From the NCBI GenBank assembly GCA_019426215.1, contig CM033408.1, forward strand, positions 10,977,077 through 11,041,076: 64,000 bases of DNA, written 5' to 3'. Source of the DNA: Buddleja alternifolia (Eukaryota > Streptophyta > Magnoliopsida > Lamiales > Scrophulariaceae). The notes below the pieces were generated by a model that saw only the letters and a program-made list of their open reading frames with translations, was not told where the DNA came from and ran no database searches. Both the position numbers and the translations under genes were made by a program. Shown in pieces: positions 1 through 11,338 of this stretch. Each line of letters begins with the position of its first letter. Positions within the stretch are counted from its first letter, which is position 1.

Positions 1-333
1 AAAAGATGGTTAAATTTTAGAAATGCAATAGAAGTAACGATATCAAGTAGATTTTGAACATATTAAAGGATCAAACATAGCATAGCAGATTTATTAAGCA
101 GGCAATTAACTTTAATTTGGGAAACAGATCATGGCTTTCAACGACCAAGACAACCAACAAACAAGACCTCCCTCTGCAACTTACAACCAAATAGTCGAAG
201 ACCAGCTTTCAGGCCTAATTTTTCAACAAACTAGCCAGAATAGACCAGCATTCACAATAGAAACCATTATTTAATCCAGCCACTCAAAAGTTTTTAAAAC
301 CTTTGGCAAAATAGCACTTCCTTTAGACATAAA
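1..333 (+). pseudogene. Endogenous pararetrovirus fragment: end of ORF3 (RNase H) and start of ORF4
   Basis: This stretch matches 11143-11480 of the same window in the same orientation. It covers the end of the RNase H region of ORF3 and the overlapping start of ORF4 (ATG near 131). Relative to that copy it carries many single-base losses and gains (for example one G lost in the AAGGTAACGG context and one C lost in AGTCCGAAG), so neither frame stays open. It stops at a run of N. The errors are almost all single-base indels, which looks more like poor consensus next to an assembly gap than old decay. It is a third copy of this part of the virus, opposite in direction to the copy just after the gap. 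Confidence 0.85.
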
Positions 334-433
334 NNNNNNNNNNNNNNNNNNNNNNNNNNNNNNNNNNNNNNNNNNNNNNNNNNNNNNNNNNNNNNNNNNN
401 NNNNNNNNNNNNNNNNNNNNNNNNNNNNNNNNN
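334..433. other. Assembly gap of exactly 100 N
   Basis: One hundred consecutive N. That length is the usual placeholder for a gap of unknown size. The flanking viral pieces lie in opposite orientations, so the true sequence may hold further viral copies or an inverted repeat that did not assemble. Confidence 0.97.
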
Positions 434-3400
434 AGAAATTTATGAGGTTTACATTTTAATATTGCGCCTCATCCTTCTATAGAGCTATCTACTTCTATTA
501 TGACATAATCAGTACTTAAGGTAATTCTAAAGGTTTTAAATCTTTAACAACTTCTTTAATTTTTCTCTAAGTTAATATCTTCTGATTAAAATGTCTTTGA
601 CCTGATTTTCCTGTTTTCTTATATAATGGTCCGACTAATTTACTAAGTTAGGAATAAATTTTCTAGAGTAGTTTAATATTCCTAAAAAACGCTTGTATTT
701 GTTTTAAGTTTTCTAATTTATCTGGGAATCTAGAATTTTTTGAGCTATATGAGGTTGTAATTTAATTGTCGTTTCCTATTTCTAAACCTAAAAAGCTATT
801 TTTCTCTTAAAAAGTTCCATTTTCTTTTTAGATACTACTATTCCGTTTTCTTCTATTAAATTAAACACTTGTTTTAAATGATCTTGATGGCTTAAAAGTT
901 TTCAGAAGCTACTAAATGTCATCTATATACTAAACAGAAATCTAAATGTTTAAATATACTATCCATAAATCTTTGAAATATTGCTGGAGCATTTTTTAAA
1001 CCAAAAGATAGAACATTCCACTCGAAATGTCCTTCACTACAGCTGAAAGCTGTCCATTTTTTTGTCTTCTTCTACCATTTTAATTTGATTATATCCGCTT
1101 TTTAAATCAAATTTTGAGAATATCTTTTTATTTTGTATAAGATTAATTAACTCATCTTTATTAGGTATTCTATAAGCATCATCTTCTGTATTATCATTAA
1201 GTCTCTTATAATTATATACTATTCTAGGTTTTCCTCTTTTTATTTCTGCATTATTTCTTACTATAAAGGCTGCTGATCTATGAGGACTATCACTTCTTCT
1301 TATAACACCGATTTCCAACATTTCTTTTATTTGTGTTTTGAATTCTTTTATATCTTCAGGAGTATATTCTATAGCTGCTGTTCTTATCACTATATCTGGG
1401 TTTAATATGTTTAGTTTAAAAGTATAGTTTACTTTTGTTTTTTAGCTAAATCATCTCCTATAAATCCTAACATTTCTAATTTATGCAAAATTCTTTCATT
1501 TTCTAGGTTTAAAACTTCTAATCCCTTTCCTATATCTCTAATTTCTTCATCTAATAGGATATCTATAGTTTCAGATTCTATATTATTTTGTTCTAATTCT
1601 TTGAAAAAATCGAGTTCATTATTACCATGTCCACCACGCTTCGCAGTCAACTCTGAGTGTTTAATGTATCTATTAGTTGGAAAAGTATAATTATGTTTGC
1701 TAATAGTAATATAATTTTTTCCTATTAAAATACTACCATTTAATGCACAAATGAAGTTTAACCCTAAAAGGAATTCGTGGCTATTTATGGTTTCTGGTGC
1801 TATAAGGACTTGTCCTAATGTATATTTGCTACTATAATTTCCTGAAAAATCTTTAAATTGTATTTCTATGTTAATTAACTCTTTTGTTATTCTCATTAAT
1901 CTATTTTCTGCAGTTCTACTAGTAACAGTATAACTTAATTGTGTTACAAATTCTTTCGGCACAAGACTAGCGCTAAGCATGCTTTTTGTACTTCCTGTAT
2001 CTAAAATGGCTTTAGTTTCAATAAATTTTTCTTGATTACACCATATTCGACAATCTAAAAGTATTAGACTACTAGTATAGGGTACTTGTAGTTGGGGTTC
2101 ATACGCTGTATTTTGTAAATGAGTTCTTCTAATTGTTGATTAATTTCATCAAGTTCTTCTATAATTACACCTTTTCCTTTATTTTGATTACTACTTATGT
2201 TTTCATTATTTTTTAATTTTAATTCTATTAATTGTATTCTTAAATCTAAATTTTCTATTTTATGGCTTAGAACTTCTATAGATTCTAGTTTTTTACTAGG
2301 TTTAGGCGATACATCTGTTTCTATATTATATGCGTCTTTAGCACAAATAAAACAAATTTCGTCAAAACATATATTGCATTGATATCTTAAATGCATATCA
2401 GGATATAATCTACAAATACTACAGGCTACACTCATAGTTCCTTTTCCATTTATATATTTATGTTCACATGAATTATTATATAGGTATATTCTATTATATT
2501 AGGAATTTCTGGTCCTTCTTCACTTACTATACTAAATATGCTTTCATTATCACTTTCATTACCATCTATACTTACTACGTCTTCATCTAATTGTTCTGCT
2601 ATGGCTGCTCTTTCCATATTAAATTGTCTTTTCGGACATCTATTAGCTAAATGTTTAGGATCTCCACAAATATAACATGTGCATTTTCTTGTTGATGGCT
2701 TTTTAACATAATTAGGTGGCTTTCTTCCTTGCCTATATTGTCTAAAACTAGATTTTGGTTTATTTGATTTCCTTAATATTTTGCGTTTTGGCTTAAAGTA
2801 ATTCTTCTGTCCATATTGTTGTGGGGTGTATATAGCTTTTCGACAAAACTCATAAGATTGCTTTCTAATTTGTTCTCTAATAAATTCTTCTTTACACCAT
2901 TCCTGAAGTTTAAAGAAAGTATATTGTACTCTAGGTCCTATACCTAATCCTGTAAGATTGCCATTAGTTTTTATCCATTCTTCATGTATTCTTTTTCCTA
3001 AATCTTGGGGTAATTTCGTAAAATACCTATTACATAGTTCTTCATCAAATGCTTTATTAGCTTCTCCTATTAATCTTGTAAAATCTTGACTAAAAGGTAT
3101 AATATATTTCATATCTGTTATAGTGAGTTGTTCTAGGTTTCTAAGTGCTGTATCTTGTATGAATGTATTTTCTCTTTCTGGATCTATACCTATTATTAAT
3201 GTTCTAATAAAACTAGTAAAATTATAAGGATTATTTCCTAAGGCCTTTATTTCATTAATTCTATTAGGATCTTTCTTCTTCTTGCTTTGCCAGATAGATA
3301 ATGCTGTAGGTCCTAAACAGGTTTCTAAAAAATTAAACATATCCATATCTGCTTTTTTATTTATTTCCCAATGTCTTACTACACATTGTTCCCATATATT

Positions 3401-5000
3401 TATTTCTTCTGGCCACATTTGTGGACTTTCTAATTCAATTACTAACATGGTTCCACTCATGGTTTTTCCTATGGGTTGTCTTGATCCTATATATTTATTT
3501 GGCTGGGTTGATCCATATTCATATGTGGGACTTTTCCATTCTGGTCTACCACTCATTTCTACATTTCTAACTGGAACTTCACTATAATCTGGTTCTACTC
3601 TAGTTCTTGTTCCTATATTACTACTAGTACTTGCTTGACTATCTGCCATAAAAGCTACTTCGTTATTACCTTTCTCTTTATTTTTAAAGAATTTTTCAAA
3701 TTCTATTTTTCCTGAACATATATCATCTACTAAATCAATATTATAATATTGTTTAAATTCTTCTTCAGCTGATTCTAAATTGATATCTAAATTCATTGCT
3801 TCAAAATACATTTCGTCTACTAATTCTCTTAAATTATTTATCTCAAAATTTTTTCTTAATATTTCTTCCATATTTTTTGGTCTATAATCATTTTTGAGCT
3901 GACTCTCTAATTGTCTAATCTCTTCATCTATTTCTTCTATATTTTCTTCCTCTTCATCTTCTTCGCTTTCTATATCTGATAATATTTCCCAATTTGCAAA
4001 TCTACTAGTTATTCTAACTTCTTCTTCTTCTTCTATAATATTCATGTAGCTTGTTTCAGTTTCATTATCAGTTTCTTCTTCTAGATCTTCTAAATTTTCT
4101 TTGGGATTTTGTTTTTGGTAATTAAGAAATCTAATAGAAGTTTGACCTCTACTGTTTGTATACATTACACTTTCTCCTGGAACTTTGACAGTCTCATTTT
4201 CTTCTAAGTGTTTGGTTAATTCCCATTCTTCTCCATTTAAATCGTTATTATCAATATTTAAAGGTTTAATCATTTTTACTCCTACTGAGGCTAATCCATC
4301 AATTATCCTATCTATATTAATTTTATATTGAGAAAAACTATTATTGGTTACTCTTCCTAAAAATGCTATAGAAACTACTAAGTTGTTACCATCATATGTT
4401 TCATATCCTCTAGTTTGTAATCCTATAGTAATTTTATTAATATCTTTAATACTTTTCATCATGTTCGGAGCTACATAAAATATTCCTACATTATTAGTCA
4501 TATCTATTTCCATACTAGCAAATACTGCTCTCCTCGCATCAGACCAACTTTTATCTAATAATAAAACTAACACCTTTCCACCAGTTCCTTTTCTAGTTAA
4601 TCCTTTTATTCCTACAATAATTAATCCTAATGTATATACTTTTGCTTTAATTGTTTTAATTGTTTTATACATCCGGGCTAACTAAGCTTATATTTTCAGC
4701 ATTTGTTGTAACTTTTACTTCTTTTTCTCTAAATTTCTTGATTAAATGTGTGTTAAAATCCATTTTTCCTACTTTGTATAATGTTTTAGGTTTTAACTTA
4801 TCTATTCCCTTGTTATTATATAAATTAAGATTTTCTTCTACGTCTATTATCTTTTCTAATTCTACTTCTCTAGCTGAGCTTTGACTTCCTGATCCTCTAA
4901 ACATTCGTTTAGTGAAAGTATTACTTATTTTTCCTTTCTCTTTTTCTTTATTACTTGATTCACTTATAGTTCTACTAGTACCACTAAATGATCTCATCAT
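434..5000 (-). pseudogene. Pararetroviral ORF3 polyprotein, inverted copy, frameshifted
   Basis: The ATG is at 5000, in the same ATGATGA overlap with ORF2 as in the plus copy. Open pieces run 5000-4665 (N-terminal part of the movement protein), 4672-2450 (rest of the movement protein and coat protein with CCHC knuckle), 2435-2064 (second Cys cluster), 1980-1429 (after the DTG protease motif) and 1390-1037 (N-terminal reverse transcriptase). Breaks against the plus copy are single-base: two losses near 4672 and 4632 that offset each other, one loss near 2475, one near 2110, and gains near 1440 and 1060. Between 434 and 1036 the frame is lost repeatedly. Unlike the plus copy it keeps Trp where that copy has a stop at 7814, so the two copies are damaged at different places. 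Confidence 0.92.
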
Positions 5001-5173
5001 TTTTTACCAGTATATATATTTTTTAGGTTCTTTTTTAGGTTTTTCAGATTCTTCTAGTGCTAAATTTGATAATCTTTCTTCTATACTATCTTGTAAATCT
5101 CCTTTAATCACTTGAGATATTGTGTCTATTTTAGTACTTAATTTTTCTAGCTTATTTTCTAATTTATCTAGCT
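4997..5173 (-). pseudogene. Pararetroviral ORF2, C-terminal fragment
   Basis: It matches the last roughly 58 codons of the plus-strand ORF2 and ends in the TGA that overlaps the ORF3 ATG. The 5' part is missing because the copy stops at the head-to-head junction near 5174, where short repeats of TTATTTTCT mark the break. Confidence 0.85.
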
Positions 5174-5251
5174 TATTTTCTTATTTTCTAATCCCAACCC
5201 GCTTTTATAAATCTGCATAAAAACTTTTTATTGCCTTCATAATTTACATAC

Positions 5252-6014
5252 ATGCCAATTCCTGCTCATATTTTAAGTGCTTTTATTGATTGTCTTAATA
5301 CTTTAGAAAACTTAGATTATACTAATACAGAATTAATATTAGAATTACGAAATCAATTAATAATTAGAAGAGAACATTGGGTTAATAATTATCTTAACAT
5401 ACCTCCTAGATTAAGAGATCACGAAAACTATATTAAGTACCTTTTAATCTTGAATATATTAATAGCAGCCTTTTATTAAAATAGCTTCTTATAATTATAA
5501 AAGATTAGAATATCTAGATTTAGAATATAGTTTAGCCGATAGAACCGTAATCTCGTTAGATAAACATAAATTTATTTGTAGATTTGATTCAAGTTTTAAG
5601 CATAATTTACATTCAGAAAATAAACACTTAAATAGTTTAACAGATTTATTTATATCTTTAGCATCAAACTTAGAAATAAATAACGCTAAACTTTGTAAAA
5701 CGTTAGAATCATTAAAAGAAACCGTTTTAATAAATAGAGAAATAATAAAGAAGGGTGAAAATAATAATTTAGATTATATTAAACAACAATCTGAGGAAAC
5801 TCTAAAAATAGTTAAGAAATATAATAAGCTTTTTCCCACTAAAGACGAAATAATAGAGTTAAAATATAGCTTGGAAAGTAATAAGCTAAAACAATTAGAA
5901 ATTGAAACTAAGAAAACTCTAAGCCAAGTAATAGAAAAAATAAATAAAATTGAAGCTCAAAATTTAGAAACAGGTAAAACGCTAAAAAATATAGAACGAA
6001 TAGTTAGTGGATGA
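5252..6014 (+). pseudogene. Pararetroviral ORF1, coiled-coil protein, one frameshift
   Basis: The ATG at 5252 opens a frame of 75 codons that stops at 5477-5479. A second frame then stays open to the TGA at 6012-6014, which overlaps the ORF2 ATG. The total length, 763 nt, is one base over a multiple of three, consistent with a single net +1 shift near 5460-5490. The product would be about 253 residues. The second half is rich in Lys, Glu, Leu and Asn with heptad-like spacing, suggesting a long coiled coil. Position and overlap match ORF1 of badnaviruses and tungroviruses, whose function is poorly known, although the length exceeds their usual roughly 150-200 residues. There is no second copy of ORF1 here for comparison. 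Confidence 0.7.
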
Positions 6015-6355
6015 ATAGTCTAGACAATAGATTAGAATATAAAAGAGCCATTGAACAAGCAAATAAATATCTATCTACCGAAGAAGGATTTACTACCTAT
6101 CAAGGAACTAGTAATTCAGATAAATTATATCCTAAACTTTGGAATATTCAATTCGCTTTAATTCTACAAATATTCGAAAGGCTAGATAAATTAGAAAATA
6201 AGCTAGAAAAATTAAGTACTAAAATAGACACAGTATCTCAAGTGATTAAAGGAGATTTACAAGATAGTATAGAAGAAAGATTATCAAATTTAGCACTAGA
6301 AGAATCTGAAAAACCTAAAAAGAACCTAAAAAATATATATACTGGTAAAAAATGA
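6011..6355 (+). CDS. Pararetroviral ORF2, virion-associated-like small protein
   Basis: An open frame of 114 codons. Its ATG overlaps the ORF1 stop (ATGA at 6011-6014) and its TGA overlaps the ORF3 ATG (ATGATGA at 6352). The N-terminal third begins with a Tyr-Lys-Arg-Ala-Ile stretch of the kind seen in badnavirus ORF2 products. Residues about 50-85 form a leucine-rich, probably coiled-coil segment (IFERLDKLENKLEKL), and the C-terminus is basic. In badnaviruses the ORF2 product associates with the virion and binds nucleic acid; that role is inferred from position, size and layout, not from a diagnostic motif. The frame is intact. Translation of ORF2 and ORF3 in relatives depends on leaky scanning, which fits the tight overlaps. 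Confidence 0.72.
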   Translation: MNSLDNRLEYKRAIEQANKYLSTEEGFTTYQGTSNSDKLYPKLWNIQFALILQIFERLDKLENKLEKLSTKIDTVSQVIKGDLQDSIEERLSNLALEESEKPKKNLKNIYTGKK

Positions 6356-9300
6356 TGAGATCATTTAGTGGTACTAGTAGAACTATAAGTGAATCAAGTA
6401 ATAAAGAAAAAGAGAAAGGAAAAATAAGTAATACTTTCACTAAACGAATGTTTAGAGGATCAGGAAGTCAAAGCTCAGCTAGAGAAGTAGAATTAGAAGA
6501 GATAATAGACGTAGAAGAAAATCTTAATTTATATAATAACAAGGGAATAGATAAGTTAAAACCTAAAACATTATACAAAGTAGGAAAAATGGATTTTAAC
6601 ACACATTTAATCAAGAAATTTAGAGAAAAAGAAGTAAAAGTTACAACAAATGCTGAAAATATAAGCTTAGTTAGCCCGGAATGTATAAAACAATTAAAAC
6701 AATTAAAGCAAAAGTATATACATTTAGGATTAATTATTGTAGGAATAAAAGGATTAACTAGAAAAGGAACCTGGTGGAAAGGTGTTAGTTTTATTATTAG
6801 ATAAAAGTTGGTCTGATGCTAGGAGAGCAGTATTTGCTAGTATGGAAATAGATATGACTAATAATGTAGGAATATTTTATGTAGCTCCGAACATGATGAA
6901 AAGTATTAAAGATATTAATAAAATTACTATAGGATTACAAACTAGAGGATATGAAACATATGATGGTAACAACTTAGTAGTTTCTATAGCATTTTTAGGA
7001 AGAGTAACCAATAATAGTTTTCCTCAATATAAAATTAATATAGATGGGATAATAGATGGATTAGCCTCAGTAGGAGTAAAAATGATTAAACTTTTAAATA
7101 TTGATAATAACGATTTAAATGGAGAAGAATGGGAATTAACCAAACACTTAGAAGAAAATGAGAGTGTCAAAGTTCCAGGAGAAAGTGTAATGTATACAAA
7201 CAGTAGAGGTCAAACTTCTATTAGATTTCTTAATTACCAAAAACAAAATCCCAAAGAAAATTTAGAAGATCTAGAAGAAGAAACTGATAATGAAACTGAA
7301 ACAAGCTACATGAATATTATAGAAGAAGAAGAAGTTAGAATAACTAGTAGATTTGCAAATTGGGAAATATTATCTGATATAGAAAGCGAAGAAGATGAAG
7401 AGGAAGAAAATATAGAAGAAATAGATGAAGAGATTAGACAATTAGAAAGTCAGCTCAAAAATGATTATAGACCAAAAAATATGGAAGAAATATTAAGAAA
7501 AAATTTTGAGATAAATAATTTAAGAGAATTAGTAGATGAAATGTATTTTGAAGCAATGAATTTAGATATCAATTTAGAATCAGCTGAAGAAGAATTTAAA
7601 CAATATTATAATATTGATTTAGTAGATGATATATGTTCAGGAAAAATAGAATTTGAAAAATTCTTTAAAAATAAAGAGAAAGGTAATAACGAAGTAGCTT
7701 TTATGGCAGATAGTCAAGCAAGTACTAGTAGTAATATAGGAAAAAGAACTAGAGTAGAACCAGAATATAGTGAAGTTCCAGCTAGAAATGTAGAAATGAG
7801 TGGTAGACCAGAATGAAAAAGTCCCACATATGAATATGGATCAACCCAGCCAAATAAATATATAGGATCAAGACAACCCATAGGAAAAACCATGAGTGGA
7901 ACCATGTTAGTAATTGAATTAGGAAGTCCACAAATGTGGCCAGAAGAAATAAATATATGGGAACAATGTGTAGTAAGACATTGGGAAATAAATAAAAAAG
8001 CAGATATGGATATGTTTAATTTTTTAGAAACCTGTTTAGGACCTACAGCATTATCTATCTGGCAAAGCAAGAAGAAGAAAGATCCTAATAGAATTAATGA
8101 AATAAAGGCCTTAGGAAATAATCCTTATAATTTTACTAGTTTTATTAGAACATTAATAATAGGTATAGATCCAGGAAGAGAAAATACATTCATACAAGAT
8201 ACAGCACTTAGAAACCTAGAACAACTCACTATAACAGATATGAAATATATTATACCTTTTAGTCAAGATTTTACAAGATTAATAGGAGAAGCTAATAAAG
8301 CATTTGATGAAGAATTATGTAATAGGTATTTTACGAAATTACCCCAAGATTTAGGAAAAAGAATACATGAAGAATGGATAAAAACTAATGGCAATCTTAC
8401 AGGATTAGGTATAGGACCTAGAGTACAATATACTTTCTTTAAACTTCAGGAATGGTGTAAAGAAGAATTTATTAGAGAACAAATTAGAAAGCAATCTTAT
8501 GAGTTTTGTAGAAAAGCTATATACACCCCACAACAATATGGACAGAAGAATTACTTTAAGCCAAAACGCAAAATATTAAGGAAATCAAATAAACCAAAAT
8601 CTAGTTTTAGACAATATAGGCAAGGAAGAAAGCCACCTAATTATGTTAAAAAGCCATCAACAAGAAAATGCACATGTTATATTTGTGGAGATCCTAAACA
8701 TTTAGCTAATAGATGTCCGAAAAGACAATTTAATATGGAAAGAGCAGCCATAGCAGAACAATTAGATGAAGACGTAGTAAGTATAGATGGTAATGAAAGT
8801 GATAATGAAAGCATATTTAGTATAGTAAGTGAAGAAGGACCAGAAATTCCTAATATAATAGAATATACCTATATGAATAATTCATGTGAACATAAATATA
8901 TAAATGGAAAAGGAACTATGAGTGTAGCCTGTAGTATTTGTAGATTATATCCTGATATGCATTTAAGATATCAATGCAATATATGTTTTGACGAAATTTG
9001 TTTTATTTGTGCTAAAGACGCATATAATATAGAAACAGATGTATCGCCTAAACCTAGTAAAAAACTAGAATCTATAGAAGTTCTAAGCCATAAAATAGAA
9101 AATTTAGATTTAAGAATACAATTAATAGAATTAAAATTAAAAAATAATGAAAACATAAGTAGTAATCAAAATAAAGGAAAAGGTGTAATTATAGAAGAAC
9201 TTGATGAAATTAATCAACAATTAGAAGAAACTCATTTACAAAATACAGCGTATGAACCCCAACTACAAGTACCCTATACTAGTAGTCTAATACTTTTAGA

Positions 9301-11338
9301 TTGTCGAATATGGTGTAATCAAGAAAAATATATTGAAACTAAAGCCATTTTAGATACAGGAAGTACAAAAAGCATGCTTAGCGCTAGTCTTGTGCCGAAA
9401 GAATTTGTAACACAATTAAGTTATACTGTTACTAGTAGAACTGCAGAAAATAGATTAATGAGAATAACAAAAGAGTTAATTAACATAGGAATACAATTTA
9501 AAGATTTTTCAGGAAATTATAGTAGCAAATATACATTAGGACAAGTCCTTATAGCACCAGAAACCATAAATAGCCACGAATTCCTTTTAGGGTTAAACTT
9601 CATTTGTGCATTAAATGGTAGTATTTTAATAGGAAAAAATTATATTACTATTAGCAAACATAATTATACTTTTCCAACTAATAGATACATTAAACAATCA
9701 GAGTTGACTGCGAAGCGTGGTGGACATGGTAATAATGAACTCGATTTTTTCAAAGAATTAGAACAAAATAATATAGAATCTGAAACTATAGATATCCTAT
9801 TAGATGAAGAAATTAGAGATATAGGAAAGGGATTAGAAGTTTTAAACCTAGAAAATGAAAGAATTTTGCATAAATTAGAAATGTTAGGATTTATAGGAGA
9901 TGATTTAGCTAAAAACAAAGTAAACTATACTTTTAAACTAAACATATTAAACCCAGATATAGTGATAAGAACAGCAGCTATAGAATATACTCCTGAAGAT
10001 ATAAAAGAATTCAAAACACAAATAAAAGAAATGTTGGAAATCGGTGTTATAAGAAGAAGTGATAGTCCTCATAGATCAGCAGCCTTTATAGTAAGAAATA
10101 ATGCAGAAATAAAAAGAGGAAAACCTAGAATAGTATATAATTATAAGAGACTTAATGATAATACAGAAGATGATGCTTATAGAATACCTAATAAAGATGA
10201 GTTAATTAATCTTATACAAAATAAAAAGATATTTTCAAAATTTGATTTAAAAAGCGGATATAATCAAATTAAAATGGTAGAAGAAGACAAAAAATGGACA
10301 GCTTTCAGCTGTAGTGAAGGACATTTCGAGTGGAATGTTCTATCTTTTGGTTTAAAAAATGCTCCAGCAATATTTCAAAGATTTATGGATAGTATATTTA
10401 AACATTTAGATTTCTGTTTAGTATATATAGATGACATTTTAGTAGCTTCTGAAACTTTTAAGCAACATCAAGATCATTTAAAACAAGTGTTTAATTTAAT
10501 AGAAGAAAACGGAATAGTAGTATCTAAAAAGAAAATGGAACTTTTTAAGAGAAAAATAAGCTTTTTAGGTTTAGAAATAGGAAACGGACAAATTAAATTA
10601 CAACCTCATATAGCTCAAAAAATTCTAGATTTCCCAGATAAATTAGAAAACTTAAAACAAATACAAGCGTTTTTAGGAATATTAAACTACTCTAGAAAAT
10701 TTATTCCTAAACTTAGTAAATTAGTCGGACCATTATATAAGAAAACAGGAAAATCAGGTCAAAGACATTTTAATCAGGAAGATATTAACTTAGTCAGAAA
10801 AATTAAAGAAGTTGTTAAAGATTTAAAACCTTTAGAATTACCCTTAAGTACTGATTATGTCATAATAGAAGTAGATAGCTCTATAGAAGGATGGGGAGCA
10901 ATATTAAAATGTAAACCTCATAAATTTTCTCCAAAAAATGAAGAAAAAATATCAGCTTATTCCAGTGGTAATTTTAATAAAACAGGAAGTAATTGGACTA
11001 GCCTAGATTATGAAATAGCAGGGATAGTTAAAGCAATAGACCATTTTAGACTATATTTAAATAAACCTTTTACCATTAGAACGGATTGTGAAGCTGTAGT
11101 TAGATTTATAAAAAACGAAAATTCTAGAAAACAAAATAATAAAAGATGGTTAAATTTTAGAAATGCAATAGAAGGTAACGGATATAAAGTAGATTTTGAA
11201 CATATTAAAGGATCAAACAATAGCATAGCAGATTTATTAAGCAGGCAATTAACTTTAATTTTGGGAAACAGATCATGGCTTTCAACGACCAAGACAACCA
11301 ACAAACAAGACCTCCCTCTGCAACTTACAACCAAATAG
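6352..11338 (+). pseudogene. Pararetroviral ORF3 polyprotein (MP-CP-PR-RT-RH), two breaks
   Basis: Starts at the ATG of the ATGATGA overlap and ends at 11338. The first part is a 30K-superfamily movement protein (LGLIIVGIKGLTRKG near 6720-6765, then a conserved Asp-Lys-Ser-Trp and a GYE motif). Coat protein follows, with a CX2CX4HX4C knuckle at 8675-8716 and a second cluster CX2CX11CX2CX4CX2C starting at 8930, a hallmark of badnaviruses and tungroviruses. The aspartic protease DTG is at 9353, the reverse transcriptase YIDD at 10424, and the RNase H first Asp at 10874. Breaks: one extra C at 6770-6771 shifts the frame in the movement protein, and TGA at 7814-7816 replaces a Trp codon kept by the inverted copy. 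After that stop, 1148 codons are open (7892-11338). The copy looks young. Confidence 0.95.

Larger units (their letters stand above)
434..5173 (-). mobile_element. Endogenous pararetrovirus, inverted partial copy
   Basis: The reverse complement follows the plus-strand copy at about 6180-10930 almost base for base: the end of ORF2, then movement protein, coat protein, protease, reverse transcriptase and the start of RNase H. It is cut by the gap at 433 and by the junction with the plus-strand copy near 5174. The two copies differ by few substitutions but many 1-bp indels, and these are densest toward the gap. Caulimoviridae have no integrase; integrated copies are thought to arise by illegitimate recombination and are often rearranged, as here. 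Confidence 0.93.
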
